The notes: generated from the letters alone by a model not told the origin. Positions 10,825 to 21,389 are shown, counted from the first letter of the stretch. The stretch is 64,000 nucleotides of DNA from Pseudomonas parafulva NBRC 16636 = DSM 17004 (GCF_000730645.1 NZ_BBIU01000011.1:174696-238695), one strand, 5' to 3'. Numbers and translations are program-made.

Positions 10825-11514
10825 CTAGCGGCAGATCTGCCAGCGGCCCATGTCTACATGGAAATGATTACGGTGCGCCGCGTTGTACTCCGGGCCCAGT
10901 ACCGTACTGAACCGCTCACAGGCAGCCTGTTGCACCTCGCGCAAGAACGCTGCCTTCTGCCCGCCCGCCTGCCAGTCACGGGCCAGCACGATGCGCTGGC
11001 CATCCTGTAGGCGAAAGCCGCTGATATCGAAGGCGTTGGCCGTGGCATGCTGGCTCAGCCTGCCTTCCTTGCGGTGGTAAACGTTGCGGCAGGCAAAACT
11101 GCCCAAATGGTCGACCTGCGCCACGGGTTGGCCCAGTACCCGCTGCGCGACCGGCTGCAAGCCATGGCGCTCGAACAGCGCATAAGCCACTGCCAAAGGG
11201 CATGTGGCCAGAAAGCTGCTGCTCAGCCGTGCTTCCCCACCCTCGATACGCCAAACGTTGCGCAAGGGGCAGTTGGCCGACGCGGGGCTGTCGGCCTGCG
11301 CACGGTAGCGCAACTGGCTGGTTTCCAGCGCCTGGCGGCACAGTACCGGGTCATCGCGCAGGCGCGACAGTTTGTAGGCGGTCAGCAAATTGGGCGGCTG
11401 GCGCACATCCAGCGGTGCCAAAGGGTTCCACTGGGCCGGCAGGCGCCAGCCCAGTTGCCAGGCCAGGGCTGCCAGCAATAGCCCACCGGCCAGCAACCCT
11501 AGCAACAGGCGCAT
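10825..11514 (-). CDS. Extensin-like C-terminal domain protein (M15-peptidase-like fold)
   Basis: 229 residues with one N-terminal membrane helix (LLLGLLAGGLLLAALAWQL) and an extracytoplasmic domain. Conserved metal-site-like motifs are visible: SQHATANAFDISGF and HRNHFHVDMG, i.e. H-x6-D and H-x-H, as in the VanY/M15-related extensin-like family. Four or more Cys (VLCRQAL, ANCPLRN, ATCPLA, FACRNVY) suggest disulfides. It probably acts on the cell wall. Its start overlaps the stop of the ICL/PEPM gene by one base, so the two are translationally coupled. Confidence 0.85.
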   Translation of the reverse strand: MRLLLGLLAGGLLLAALAWQLGWRLPAQWNPLAPLDVRQPPNLLTAYKLSRLRDDPVLCRQALETSQLRYRAQADSPASANCPLRNVWRIEGGEARLSSSFLATCPLAVAYALFERHGLQPVAQRVLGQPVAQVDHLGSFACRNVYHRKEGRLSQHATANAFDISGFRLQDGQRIVLARDWQAGGQKAAFLREVQQAACERFSTVLGPEYNAAHRNHFHVDMGRWQICR

Positions 11515-12344
11515 CAGCGGCGGAACAGGTCGTTGAGCTGATCGAACGGCAACGCGTGTTCGCCGTAGCCGAACGTGCCCTGCTCACGAATCTCCATCGC
11601 TGCGCGGTGCAAGGCCCCGAAGGCCGCCCGGGCCATGGACGAGCCTACGCTGATGCGGCGTACCCCCAGGTCCTGCAATTGGTTGACGCTCAGCGACACG
11701 CCGCTCATGCCCATCAGCACGTTGACAGGCCGTGGCGCCAAGGCCTGCACCACCGCTCGTACTTCCTCGGCGGTACGCAGGCCCGGGGCATAGAGCACAT
11801 CGGCCCCCGCCTCGGCATAGGCTTGCAGCCGCTGGATGGTGTCATCCAGGTCTTGGCGCCCGTGCAGCAGGTTTTCAGCACGGGCACACAGGGTGAACGG
11901 GAACGGCAATCCGCGAGCCACCTGAACAGCGGCGCGCACCCGCTCGACCGCCAGCCCCATGTCGTAGATGGGCGACGCCTGCTGGCCACTGGCATCCTCG
12001 ATGGACCCCCCCACCAAGCCGGCCTCGGCGGCACGCTGGATGGCCAGGGCACAGGCTTCGGGCAGGTCACCGAAGCCGTTCTCCAGGTCGGCAGCCACCG
12101 GCAACGGGGTGGCATCAACGATCTCGCCGGCGTTATCCAGCACCTCATCCAGGCCAAGCGCCCCCTCTGCGTCGGGCCGCCCAAGGCTGAAGGCCAGGCC
12201 TGCACTGGTGGTGGCCAGCGCCTCGAAACCCAGGCTGGCCAACAGCCTGGCCGAGCCTGCGTCCCAGGGGTTGGGCATGACAAAGGCGCCATCGCGCTCA
12301 TGCAGGGCTTTGAAGGCTTCGGCTCGCAGGGTTTGCACATCCAT
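11514..12344 (-). CDS. Isocitrate lyase / PEP mutase superfamily protein
   Basis: 276-residue TIM-barrel protein of the ICL/PEPM family: MPNPWDAGSARLLASLGFEA, the metal-binding VAADLENGFGD, GSIEDASGQ, LCARAENLL and SVGSSMARAAF. It lacks the KKCGH catalytic loop of true isocitrate lyases. By family it would be a C-C or P-C lyase/hydrolase of unknown substrate (carboxyphosphonoenolpyruvate mutase-like). Followed without gap by the extensin-like gene. Confidence 0.85.
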   Translation of the reverse strand: MDVQTLRAEAFKALHERDGAFVMPNPWDAGSARLLASLGFEALATTSAGLAFSLGRPDAEGALGLDEVLDNAGEIVDATPLPVAADLENGFGDLPEACALAIQRAAEAGLVGGSIEDASGQQASPIYDMGLAVERVRAAVQVARGLPFPFTLCARAENLLHGRQDLDDTIQRLQAYAEAGADVLYAPGLRTAEEVRAVVQALAPRPVNVLMGMSGVSLSVNQLQDLGVRRISVGSSMARAAFGALHRAAMEIREQGTFGYGEHALPFDQLNDLFRR

Positions 12345-12371
12345 GGTTACACTCCGGCAGTCAGAAACGGG

Positions 12372-13241
12372 TCAGAGTAGACCCAGTTGTTCGACCTCAG
12401 GTGCGCGTGGCAATTCCGGCAGTGCCGCCAGCCCTGGCAGGCGCTGCATCAGCCGTTGATGAAAACGCTGCGCCAGCGCCGCAGCCAGGCGGTTGTCCGA
12501 GGTGTGCAGGAAGATGTATGGGTTGCGCCCTTCTTCGATCCAGGCGCCAACCTTTTCCACCCACGGCGTCAGGAAGGGCTCATTGGCCTCCAGTTGCGGG
12601 TGGCCGATGAAGCGCACCTGGGGATGCTGGCTGAAGGCTGCCGGGCGCGGCGGTACCTTGGGCTTCTTGGCCTGGGCATGCAGCACCGCAGGGTCGCGGG
12701 AAGTGCAACTGAACAAGGCTCGCGGGTCCAGGCATATACGTTCCACGCCGCTGGCATGCAGCAACCGGTTGAGCGCGCGTTCTTCCTCGCCTTTTGCGAA
12801 AAACGCGGGGTGGCGCACCTCCACCGCCACGGGCACACCGATCTGCTGCAGAAACGGGTCCAGTTCCGCCAGCCGCGCTGGGCCGAAGGAGGCCTGCAAC
12901 TGCAACCAGTACGGCGCAACGCGACGCCCCAGCGGGGCCATCAGGCGGGTGAAGTCGAACGCAGGCTCCAGCTGGTCACGCAGGTCACCCTCGTGGCTGA
13001 TATCCCGTGGGAACTTGGCAGTGAAACGGAAATGCTCTGGCATCACCTGGGCCCAGCGGGCGACAGTCGCGGGCGCAGGCCTGGCGTAGAACGTGGTGTT
13101 GCCCTCAACGGCGTTGAATACCTGGCTGTACAGGCCGAGCATCTCGTTGCTGCTCGCATCGGCAGGGTACAGGTACTCACGCCAGGCGCTTTCGCTCCAC
13201 GACGGGCAACCCAGGTAGTAAGGCAATGGCGACGGATTCAT
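12372..13241 (-). CDS. DUF72 (YecE-like) family protein
   Basis: 289 residues with the DUF72 TIM-barrel features: YYLGCPSWSESAWREYLYP, FNAVEGNTTFYARP, FRFTAKFPRDISH, VAVEVRHPAF and YIFLHTSDN. The function of the family is not established. It lies 27 bp upstream of the ICL/PEPM gene and 3 bp after the small gene at 13245, so these four minus-strand genes may form one operon. Confidence 0.88.
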   Translation of the reverse strand: MNPSPLPYYLGCPSWSESAWREYLYPADASSNEMLGLYSQVFNAVEGNTTFYARPAPATVARWAQVMPEHFRFTAKFPRDISHEGDLRDQLEPAFDFTRLMAPLGRRVAPYWLQLQASFGPARLAELDPFLQQIGVPVAVEVRHPAFFAKGEEERALNRLLHASGVERICLDPRALFSCTSRDPAVLHAQAKKPKVPPRPAAFSQHPQVRFIGHPQLEANEPFLTPWVEKVGAWIEEGRNPYIFLHTSDNRLAAALAQRFHQRLMQRLPGLAALPELPRAPEVEQLGLL

Positions 13242-13244
13242 CCG

Positions 13245-13526
13245 TCAAATGTACAGGTCCAGCCCCAGCACTTCCATGTCCCAATCGGTGAAACCGGCAG
13301 TACTCAGGTAGCTGGCCAGCGCCGTGGCGGTGCGCCTGTCACGGGCGCGGGGGAACACCATGTCCTGCTGGCGGGCAGGCAATGCAGAACGACGGCGGGG
13401 GGTAGGCTCCTGGGCAAGTTGCTCCTCAACCACTTCCGCATCATCCACGGATGCTTCGCGCACCCCAGCCTTGCGCGGCGGGCGCTTGATTGGGTAAGAC
13501 TGCGAGGAGAAACCGTCGATACGCAT
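13245..13526 (-). CDS. Small conserved-looking hypothetical protein
   Basis: 93 residues, MRIDGFSSQSYPIKRPPRKA to DMEVLGLDLYI. The N-terminal half is basic, proline-rich and probably disordered; the C-terminal 40 residues (RTATALASYLSTAGFTDWDM) look helical. The stop lies 3 bp before the DUF72 start. Family not recognised; codon use and tight linkage support a real gene. Confidence 0.65.
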   Translation of the reverse strand: MRIDGFSSQSYPIKRPPRKAGVREASVDDAEVVEEQLAQEPTPRRRSALPARQQDMVFPRARDRRTATALASYLSTAGFTDWDMEVLGLDLYI

Positions 13527-13655
13527 GGGAGAGCACTCAGGGCCAGTGATGGCAATCTAGCATCATCGGGCACCTGTTACTAATGCCCGATTGATAACTT
13601 GACCACATTTCGAGCAAAGAGTTATAGCGCTATCGGTAATAACCGACGAGTAGCA

Positions 13656-14330
13656 TCAGACCTTCTTGGGCGTCGCCACATTGTCGCGCAGGTACACCGG
13701 TTGCGCCTGGTCAGCTGTAATGGCCTCCCCGCGTGCCCAGGCGAAGCTGGCCAGGCCCAGCACATCTTGCGCACTGGGCAAGGCAGTGGCGTTGCTGGCC
13801 TGCACGGGCACAGCCAGCCGGTCGGCATAACCCCACCCGGTCCCGGCGCCGAACCATTGGCCGGTGCTGCCCTCAGGCAATGCCACCTGCTCGGGCGGCA
13901 ACACCGCTTCGGCGCCCACCAGGCGCATTTCACCTGCGCAGGCCTGGTAGCAGCCCCAGTACACTTCATCCATGCGCGCATCGATGGCGGCCGCCACCTG
14001 TTGCGCGCCCTGCTCGCGGAGGGCCCCCTGGGCAAGAGCAGCGAGGTTGGACACCGGCAGCACCGGCCGCTCGAGTGCGAAGGCCAGGCCCTGTACCACC
14101 CCGATGGCAATGCGCACACCGGTAAAGGCACCCGGGCCACGGCCATAGGCGATGGCATCCAGCGCGCCAAGCGCTACCCCGGACCCGGCCAGCAGCTGCT
14201 TGATCATCGGCAGCAGCTTTTGCGCGTGCATGCGGGGGATGACTTCGTAGTGGCTGGTTACCTTGCCGTCATGCAGCAGCGCAACGGAACAGGCTTCGGT
14301 GGCGGTATCCAGGGCCAACAGGGTGGTCAT
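13656..14330 (-). CDS. tsaB: tRNA threonylcarbamoyladenosine biosynthesis protein TsaB
   Basis: Partner of TsaD in making t6A37 in ANN-decoding tRNAs. 224 residues with the ASKHA N-terminal strand-loop (LLALDTATEACSVAL), HAQKLLPMIKQLL and the signature YGRGPGAFTGVRIAIGVVQG. Downstream of adk by about 110 bp on the same strand. Confidence 0.93.
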   Translation of the reverse strand: MTTLLALDTATEACSVALLHDGKVTSHYEVIPRMHAQKLLPMIKQLLAGSGVALGALDAIAYGRGPGAFTGVRIAIGVVQGLAFALERPVLPVSNLAALAQGALREQGAQQVAAAIDARMDEVYWGCYQACAGEMRLVGAEAVLPPEQVALPEGSTGQWFGAGTGWGYADRLAVPVQASNATALPSAQDVLGLASFAWARGEAITADQAQPVYLRDNVATPKKV

Positions 14331-14408
14331 CGAACGGGTTTCCAGGTGCTTGGGAGAACGCAGCAGTATAAAGCAGCGACAGCGGGCGGGGGAACGTTAT
14401 GGTGAGGC

Positions 14409-14427
14409 TGGGCGCACAGGGCGCCCA
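14409..14427. terminator. Hairpin downstream of adk
   Basis: TGGGCGC stem with 5-nt loop and exact complement, 12 bp after the adk stop. No T-run on either side, so termination activity is uncertain. Confidence 0.45.
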
Positions 14428-14438
14428 ACCTGATCGGC

Positions 14439-15338
<900 letters not shown>

Positions 15339-15346
15339 CTACAGCC

Positions 15347-17974
15347 TCAACCGGTGTTGCGCAGCCCCGCTGCAATCCCCGCCACGGTCACCAGCAAGGC
15401 CTGCTCCAACGGGCTGTCCAGAGCGGCTTCGCGGGCGCGCGAGCGCGCCAGCAGCTCGGCCTGCAGCCGGTGCAGCGGGTCCAGGTAGGTGTTGCGCAGG
15501 CTGATGAATTCGAGGGTTTCCGGGCTGTGTGCCAGTAGCACCGGCTGCCCGGTCAAGGCCAGTACCACCTGGCACGACTGCGACAATAGGTCGCGCAAAT
15601 GTGCACCTAAAGGAAGCAGTTCAGGTTGCACCAGACGTTCGTCGTAGGCCTCGGCGATCTGCGCATCGGCCTTGGCCAGCACCATCTCGAGCATGTCGAT
15701 GCGGGTGCGGAAAAACGGCCATTGCTCACGCATCTGCGCCAGCATCGCCCCTTGCCCACTGGCCAGTGCATTGTTCAGAGCGGTTTCCCAGCCCAGCCAT
15801 GCCGGCAGCATCAGGCGGGTCTGGGTCCACCCGAAAATCCACGGAATGGCCCGCAGGCTTTCGATACCCCCGGCGCGGCGTTTGGCCGGGCGGCTGCCCA
15901 GTGGCAGGCGGCCCAGCTCCTGCTCTGGGGTGGACTGACGGAAATACTCGACGAAGTCCGGCGTCTCGCGCACCACCTGCCGGTAGGCCTTGACGCCGTC
16001 GGCGGCCAATTGGTCCATCACCTCGCGCCAAGCGGGTTGCGGCGGCGGCGGGGGCAGCAGGGTCGCCTCCAGCACCGCGGCCAGGTACAGGTTGAGGTTC
16101 TGCTCGGCGATGCCCGGCAGGCCGAACTTGAAACGGATCATCTCCCCTTGTTCGGTAGTACGGAACCGGCCGGCGACCGAGCCAGGCGGCTGCGACAGGA
16201 TGGCGGCGTGTGCAGGGCCACCACCGCGCCCTACCGTGCCGCCTCGGCCATGGAACAGCAGCAGCTCAACCTCATGCTCGGCGCAGATGCGCACCAGGCT
16301 CTCCTGGGCGCGGTACTGCGCCCAGGCGGCGGCCGTGGTGCCAGCATCCTTGGCTGAATCGGAATAACCGATCATCACTTCCTGGGGGCCGTGCAGGCTG
16401 TCACGGTAACTGGGCAGCCCCAGCAGGCGCTGCATCACCGGGCCGGCGTTGTCCAGGTCCGCCAGGGTTTCGAACAGCGGCACCACACGCATCGGGCGGG
16501 TCAGGCCGGCTTCCTTGAGCAGCAGTTGCACGGCCAGCACATCAGAGGCTGCGCCAGCCATCGAGATCACGTAAGACCCCAGCGAAGCGCCTGGCGCGGC
16601 CGCGATCTCCCGGCAAGTGGCAAGCACTTCGGCGGTGTCGTCCTCGGGCGTGAAATGCCCAGGCAGCAACGGCCGGCGATTTTTCAGTTCATCCTGCAGG
16701 AAGCTGATGCGCTGCTCTTCGTCCCAGTCCGCATAACGCCCAAGGCCGAGGTACTCAGTGATTTCACTCAAGGCATCGCGGTGACGGGCAGCGTCCTGAC
16801 GCACGTCCAGGCGTACCAGGAACAGGCCGAAGGTAACGGCCCGGCGCAGGCAATCCAGCAGCGGGCCATCGGCAATCACCCCCATGCCGCATTCGTTCAG
16901 GGAGTCGTAGCACAGTTGCAAGGGCGCAATGAGGTCACGGTTATCAACCAACACCTCGGCGCCGGGCGGTTGGCTACCCGTCAGGGCGGCATGTGCCCAG
17001 GCGCGCGTGGCCCTTAGGCGGTCGCGCAGTTGCTTGAGCAGTGCACGGTAAGGTTCAGCGCTGTCTCCGACACGCTCGCGCAAGGCATTGCTGGCCTGCT
17101 GCATGGACAACTGCGCTGCCAGCGCGTCGATGTCGCGCAGGAACAGGTCGGCGGCCATCCACCTGGCCAGCAGCAGCACTTCGCGGGTAACCGCGGCAGT
17201 GACATTGGGGTTGCCATCCCGGTCACCGCCCATCCACGACGCAAAGCGGATTGGCGCGGCGTCGAGCGGCAGGCGCAGGCCAGTGGCATCGTGCAAGGCC
17301 TTGTCGACCTTGCGCAGGTGACTGGGAATTGCCTGCCAGAGCGAATGCTCGATGACGGCAAAGCCCCACTTCGCTTCATCGACCGGTGTGGGGCGTGTGC
17401 GACGGATTTCTTCGGTGTGCCAGGCCTCGGCAATCAGCCGGCGCAGCCGTTCACGCACCTGTTCGGCCTCCTGAGGGGTCAGGTCACGATGGTCTTGAGC
17501 AGCCAGTTGCCCGGCAATGGCGTCGTATTTCTGGATGAGGGTGCGGCGCGCCACCTCGGTAGGGTGCGCGGTCAGCACCAGCTGGATATCCAGCGCAGCA
17601 ACCTCGTCGGCCAAGGCCTGGTTGCCATGGCCAGCGTGTTTCAGACGGGCCAGCAACTCTGGCAGCACCCTCGCCTCGAAGGGTTCGGGCTGGTCGCCAT
17701 CACGACGGCGGATCAATTGGTACTGCTCGGCCATGTTGGCCAGGTTCAGAAATTGGTTGAAGGCCCTGGCAACCGGCAGCAGGTCATCCTCTGCCAGGTC
17801 GCCGAGGGTTGAACTGAGCTGTTCGCCCGCGCTGCGGCGATCGGCCTTGGCACTGTGGCGGATGGCTTCGATCTTCTGCAAAAACGCTTCGCCATGCTGC
17901 TGGCGAATGGTCTCACCCAGCAGCTCGCCCAGCACATGGACATCTTCACGCAAACGCACATCGATATCGGTCAT
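15347..17974 (-). CDS. ppc: Phosphoenolpyruvate carboxylase
   Basis: Anaplerotic enzyme making oxaloacetate from PEP and bicarbonate. 875 residues, the usual bacterial length. Catalytic His lies in [12 protein letters not shown], followed by the [15 protein letters not shown] motif, [10 protein letters not shown], the glycine-rich loop [14 protein letters not shown], and the C-terminal signature ending RNTG. Probably allosterically controlled as in other gamma-proteobacteria. Adjacent to adk as in other Pseudomonas. Confidence 0.96.
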   Translation of the reverse strand: MTDIDVRLREDVHVLGELLGETIRQQHGEAFLQKIEAIRHSAKADRRSAGEQLSSTLGDLAEDDLLPVARAFNQFLNLANMAEQYQLIRRRDGDQPEPFEARVLPELLARLKHAGHGNQALADEVAALDIQLVLTAHPTEVARRTLIQKYDAIAGQLAAQDHRDLTPQEAEQVRERLRRLIAEAWHTEEIRRTRPTPVDEAKWGFAVIEHSLWQAIPSHLRKVDKALHDATGLRLPLDAAPIRFASWMGGDRDGNPNVTAAVTREVLLLARWMAADLFLRDIDALAAQLSMQQASNALRERVGDSAEPYRALLKQLRDRLRATRAWAHAALTGSQPPGAEVLVDNRDLIAPLQLCYDSLNECGMGVIADGPLLDCLRRAVTFGLFLVRLDVRQDAARHRDALSEITEYLGLGRYADWDEEQRISFLQDELKNRRPLLPGHFTPEDDTAEVLATCREIAAAPGASLGSYVISMAGAASDVLAVQLLLKEAGLTRPMRVVPLFETLADLDNAGPVMQRLLGLPSYRDSLHGPQEVMIGYSDSAKDAGTTAAAWAQYRAQESLVRICAEHEVELLLFHGRGGTVGRGGGPAHAAILSQPPGSVAGRFRTTEQGEMIRFKFGLPGIAEQNLNLYLAAVLEATLLPPPPPQPAWREVMDQLAADGVKAYRQVVRETPDFVEYFRQSTPEQELGRLPLGSRPAKRRAGGIESLRAIPWIFGWTQTRLMLPAWLGWETALNNALASGQGAMLAQMREQWPFFRTRIDMLEMVLAKADAQIAEAYDERLVQPELLPLGAHLRDLLSQSCQVVLALTGQPVLLAHSPETLEFISLRNTYLDPLHRLQAELLARSRAREAALDSPLEQALLVTVAGIAAGLRNTG

Positions 17975-18173
17975 TGGCCCTCTCTGTGGCGCAGCTCAGG
18001 CGCCTTGCATCCCTGGTAAGGCTTCGCGCACTGCCGGTGACGGCCGTGGTTGCATCAAGAGTGCCTACAGCCAGGGCGCAAAGGCAAGCCACCTTCGGCC
18101 AAAGCAAACTAAAGTGAAGCCACGACACTCCCATGCACTGCATGCCTTTTGACAGGCGTTACCAGAGGCCACC

Positions 18174-18515
18174 ATGAAAATACGTGAACTCGCCCAGCAC
18201 TGGGAACAAAATGCCGCCGGCGCCCTCAGCCGCACAGAACATGTGTTGCACCTGGACCTGGAGTCCGAAGCGCGTCTGGCCGCATTGATCGACATGTACC
18301 CCAAACGCACCGCCGAGGAACTGCTCGGCGAACTGGTGGCTGCGGCCCTTGAGGAACTGGAAGCCAGCTTTCCTTATGCGCAGGGCCACCAGGTGATCGC
18401 CACCGATGAGGAAGGCGACCCCCTCTATGAGGATGTGGGCCCTACCCCCAGGTTTCTGGCGCTCTCACGCCATCATCTGCACGCACGCGCCAAACCTGGC
18501 GACGGCGAACAATGA
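18174..18515 (+). CDS. Conserved hypothetical protein (ppc-adjacent)
   Basis: 113 residues, MKIRELAQHWEQNAAGALSR onward. The middle (LHLDLESEARLAALIDMYPK, then RTAEELLGELVAAALEELE) resembles a ribbon-helix-helix-like segment; the C-terminus is acidic then loop-like. Divergent from ppc. Homologues in Pseudomonas have sometimes been labelled pilin assembly protein, a name I cannot support from this sequence. A perfect 14-bp palindrome CCCGCCTAGGCGGG lies at 18549-18562 after the gene. Confidence 0.7.
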   Translation: MKIRELAQHWEQNAAGALSRTEHVLHLDLESEARLAALIDMYPKRTAEELLGELVAAALEELEASFPYAQGHQVIATDEEGDPLYEDVGPTPRFLALSRHHLHARAKPGDGEQ

Positions 18516-18628
18516 CGCAGCTCCTTGTACCGGAAATTGGCGAGCGCACCCGCCTAGGCGGGACTCGCCCGGGTCTGGGCGCTGACCAACCAGTCAGAAA
18601 TTGTTGGCCAACCGAGGGAGATTTTTCT

Positions 18629-18656
18629 GAACTATTCGAAAAATGTTCCAGTCGGA
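18629..18656 (+). promoter_or_regulatory. Candidate AlgU (sigma-22/sigma-E) promoter of the DUF4398-lptF pair
   Basis: GAACTA at 18629-18634, 17 bases, then TCGGA at 18652-18656, close to the AlgU consensus GAACTT-N16/17-TCTGA. It lies about 130 bp before the ATG at 18785. The P. aeruginosa homologue LptF is known to be AlgU-controlled, which supports the call. Confidence 0.6.
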
Positions 18657-18784
18657 GCCAATAGCCATCACGCTAAAACCCTGCACACCGGTACTTGTGC
18701 GTCATTCAGCTGAAGCGTACGGAAACGGTTGGGGGGGATGAGCGATGGACTGCTACGGACATCGTCATTATCAGGAGTGATCCA

Positions 18785-19198
18785 ATGGAGCTGACCACCA
18801 TGAAAACCCGCACTTTCAAACCGTCATCCTCTCACGTGCGCGGGTTCAAGCTGGCCGCGCTGGCCCTGGGCAGTAGCCTGGTCCTGGCCGGCTGTGCAGG
18901 CAACCCGCCGACCGAGCAGTACGCGGTAACCCAGTCCGCCGTGAACGCTGCAGTGAGCGCAGGGGGCACCGAGTACGCTGCTGTCGAAATGAAAGCAGCA
19001 CAGGACAAGTTCAAGCAGGCCGAAATCGCCATGCATGACAAGAAGTACGACGAAGCCAAGCGTCTGGCCGAGCAGGCCGAATGGGACGCTCGCCTCGCCG
19101 AACGCAAGGCCCAGGCGGCCAAGGCCCAGAAGGCCGTGCAGGATGCCCGCCAGGGCGTTCAGGACGTACGTGAGGAAGGCCTGCGCAGCGCTCAGTGA
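18785..19198 (+). CDS. DUF4398-containing lipoprotein
   Basis: 137 residues. The start has AGGAG eight bases upstream; an earlier in-frame start at 18695 has no such site. Lipoprotein signal with lipobox LVLAGC, then AGNPPTEQYAVTQSAVNAAV and a long amphipathic, Ala/Lys/Glu-rich helix (EAKRLAEQAEWDARLAERKA) typical of DUF4398. Function not known; paired with the OmpA-family gene 50 bp downstream, so probably an envelope-stress operon. Confidence 0.85.
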   Translation: MELTTMKTRTFKPSSSHVRGFKLAALALGSSLVLAGCAGNPPTEQYAVTQSAVNAAVSAGGTEYAAVEMKAAQDKFKQAEIAMHDKKYDEAKRLAEQAEWDARLAERKAQAAKAQKAVQDARQGVQDVREEGLRSAQ

Positions 19199-19248
19199 GC
19201 CCTGCCCCGCCAACCCTAGCCTTCGTATTCGATCAAAGGATGAACACT

Positions 19249-20031
19249 ATGCGCAAACACGTCATGATTCCCGCTCTTCTGGCCCTCAGCGTTGGTCTGG
19301 CAGCCTGCTCCCACGACCCGAACGCCAACCTGGAAGCGGCACGCACCAACTTCTCGTCGCTGCAGAGCGATCCGCAAGCCAGCAAAGTGGCAGCCCTTGA
19401 AACCAAGGATGCCCAGGACTGGCTGAACAAGGCCGACAAGGCCTACATGGACCGTGAAGACGACAAGAAGGTCGACCAGCTGGCCTACCTGACCAACCAG
19501 CGCGTCGAAGTGGCCAAGCAGACCATCGCCCTGCGCACCGCAGAAGGTGACCTGAAAAACGCCGCTGCCCAGCGCGCCCAGGCCAAACTGGACGCCCGTG
19601 ACGCCCAGATCGCCAAGCTGCAGCAGAGCCTGAACGCCAAGCAAACCGACCGTGGCACCCTGGTGACCTTCGGCGACGTGCTGTTCGACTTCAACAAGGC
19701 CGAGCTGAAAAGCAACGCTTACCCGAACATCACCAAGCTGGCCCAGTTCCTTCAGGAAAACCCTGAGCGCAAGGTGATCGTAGAGGGCTACACCGACAGC
19801 GTCGGTTCGGCCAACTACAACCAGTCGCTGTCCGAGCGCCGCGCTGGCAGCGTGCGCATGGCACTGGTTCGCGCAGGCGTAGACCCGGCTCGCATCGTGT
19901 CGCAGGGCTATGGCAAGGAGTACCCGGTAGCGGATAACTCCAGCAACTCCGGCCGTGCCCAGAACCGTCGCGTGGAAGTCACCATCTCCAACGACAACCA
20001 GCCGGTAGCACCGCGCTCGTCGATGCGTTAA
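19249..20031 (+). CDS. lptF: OmpA-family outer-membrane lipoprotein, LptF-like
   Basis: 260 residues: lipobox (LSVGLAACSHDP), a DUF4398-like helical region (about 30-140), then a C-terminal OmpA peptidoglycan-binding domain (GDVLFDFNKAELKSNAYPNI, EGYTDSVGSANYNQSLSERR, GYGKEYPVADNSSNSGRAQN, RRVEV). The ATG at 19249 has AAAGGA nine bases before it. Length and gene order relative to ppc and lysS match P. aeruginosa LptF (lipotoxin F). The role would be to tether the outer membrane to peptidoglycan. Confidence 0.85.
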   Translation: MRKHVMIPALLALSVGLAACSHDPNANLEAARTNFSSLQSDPQASKVAALETKDAQDWLNKADKAYMDREDDKKVDQLAYLTNQRVEVAKQTIALRTAEGDLKNAAAQRAQAKLDARDAQIAKLQQSLNAKQTDRGTLVTFGDVLFDFNKAELKSNAYPNITKLAQFLQENPERKVIVEGYTDSVGSANYNQSLSERRAGSVRMALVRAGVDPARIVSQGYGKEYPVADNSSNSGRAQNRRVEVTISNDNQPVAPRSSMR

Positions 20032-20054
20032 CACGCGTTCGGCTGCAATACATT

Positions 20055-20071
20055 GAGCCGCTTTGCGGCTC
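20055..20071 (+). terminator. Hairpin downstream of lptF
   Basis: GAGCCGC-TTT-GCGGCTC stem-loop 24 bp after the lptF stop, running into a REP element. No long T-run. Confidence 0.5.
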
Positions 20072-20137
20072 TTCGCGAGCAAGCCCGCTCCTACAGTGAT
20101 TACACAATCCTGTGAGAGCGGGCTTTCCTGCGCATGG
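20072..20137. repeat. REP-like element, inverted pair
   Basis: TTCGCGAGCAAGCCCGCTCC (20072-20091) and a facing partial copy (GAGAGCGGGCTTTCCTGCGC, 20115-20134) match the P. putida REP family. It sits between convergent genes, its usual place. Confidence 0.7.
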
Positions 20138-20171
20138 CTGCAGCGCAGCCTAGGTAAATTTCAATTCAGGC

Positions 20172-20498
20172 TTATTGCACCTGCTGAGGCGTCTCTTCAC
20201 CCATGCACCTTACCGCGCGTTTGCGGTTATCCACCAGTACGCCCGTCAGGCCCTTCTGCTGGGTATCGAACAGCACCAGCACGCCATCTACGCACTGCGC
20301 TACCTGCAGCGCCGGCTCCAGGGAGACCTTGTAGTCTTCGCCGGGTACGGTCTTGAGCATGGTGAAATCCTGCAGCAACAAGGCATCCTGCGGTTTGGCA
20401 AAGTGCAGGTAACCGTAGTACCACAAGGCCCCAACCGTCACGATGATCGTGCCAACACCAGTAAGGATCAGCGGTATGGCGTTGCGTTCTTCACTCAT
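20172..20498 (-). CDS. Small membrane-anchored hypothetical protein
   Basis: 108 residues: a short cytoplasmic start MSEERNAIP, one transmembrane helix (LILTGVGTIIVTVGALWYYG), and an exposed domain with two Cys (AQCVDGVLVLF, VRCMGEE). No family recognised. Its start overlaps the end of the hydrolase gene by an ATGA, so the two are coupled. Confidence 0.7.
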   Translation of the reverse strand: MSEERNAIPLILTGVGTIIVTVGALWYYGYLHFAKPQDALLLQDFTMLKTVPGEDYKVSLEPALQVAQCVDGVLVLFDTQQKGLTGVLVDNRKRAVRCMGEETPQQVQ

Positions 20499-21388
20499 TG
20501 CGGGGCCTTCTCGTCAGGGGAATTCGGTAGCTCGGCCAGCCGCCTCAGGCTGCTGAAGTGGCTGGGGTCATCCAGAAAACGCAGCATCACTTCGCGCCAG
20601 GTGGGGTCGGCGAACGTTTGCACGTGCCCGCCCCGGGTCAGCTGCAACACCCGGGGTGGCGGCGCGTGCTGGTACAGGCGGATCACGTTGTCCATCGGCA
20701 CCAGGTCATCGTCGATGCTGTGGAAGAACAGCTTGGGCGGGCTGGTCAGCTGCTCGATGGCGTTGATTGCGCTGTCGCTGTCCGGCACCAGCCACGACAA
20801 CGGCACCTGCAGCGGCCAGGTCATCCAGGACGTGCTCAACGCGTAACGGCCCACCGCGCGGTAGCTGGCCGGCACGCCGTCAAACACCAGTGCACTGAAG
20901 CGTTGGCGCTGCTCGGGGTGCGCGGCCAGGTAGTGAATGGCCATGGCGCCGCCAAGGCTTTGGCCGAGCAGCACCAACGGCTTGCCCTTGACCTCCGGCG
21001 CCTGGTCGAGCCAGGCCATGGCAGCAGCGATGTCCTGGTACACCTCCGGCAACCGGGGCTTGCCTTCCGACAAGCCATAGCCGCGGTAGTCGATCAGCAA
21101 CACCTGGTAGCCCTGCTCCGGCAGCCAGTAACTGCCCCCCAGGTGCCCGGGCAGGTTGCCGCCATTGCCGTGCAGGTGCAGCACCGTGCCTTTGACCGGC
21201 ACACCCGCTTTGGCAGGCAGCCACCAACCGTGCAACCGCACACCGTCGGCCGCAACCAGGGTGACATCCTGGTATGCAAGCTTGGCACGCTCCGGGGTGA
21301 ATGCCTGGCCACGCTCGGGATAGAACAGCAGGCTGCTGCAGCCGTTCAGGGCCAGCATGGCGATGACCACGGCAAGCAGGCGGCGCAC
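20495..21388 (-). CDS. Alpha/beta-hydrolase lipoprotein
   Basis: 297 residues from GTG 21388 (MRRLLAVVIAMLALNGCSSL), a clean lipoprotein signal with lipobox ALNGC. The frame extends to a TTG at 21418 inside the upstream gene, which would spoil the signal. Hydrolase features: oxyanion HLHGNGGNLPGH, nucleophile in GQSLGGAMA, acid and His near SIDDDLVPMDN and RGGHVQTF. Close to the YfhR/BEM46-type serine hydrolases. Substrate unknown. Starts 1 bp after the stop of the QEGLA gene. Confidence 0.85.
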   Translation of the reverse strand: MRRLLAVVIAMLALNGCSSLLFYPERGQAFTPERAKLAYQDVTLVAADGVRLHGWWLPAKAGVPVKGTVLHLHGNGGNLPGHLGGSYWLPEQGYQVLLIDYRGYGLSEGKPRLPEVYQDIAAAMAWLDQAPEVKGKPLVLLGQSLGGAMAIHYLAAHPEQRQRFSALVFDGVPASYRAVGRYALSTSWMTWPLQVPLSWLVPDSDSAINAIEQLTSPPKLFFHSIDDDLVPMDNVIRLYQHAPPPRVLQLTRGGHVQTFADPTWREVMLRFLDDPSHFSSLRRLAELPNSPDEKAPQ

Positions 21389-21389
21389 G

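Noticed and set aside
12387..13583. 398-codon plus-strand frame opposite the DUF72 gene
   Set aside because: No family likeness; the minus-strand DUF72 and small gene explain the region.
18549..18562. Palindrome CCCGCCTAGGCGGG as a terminator
   Set aside because: No loop and no T-run; it is a short perfect palindrome of unknown meaning.
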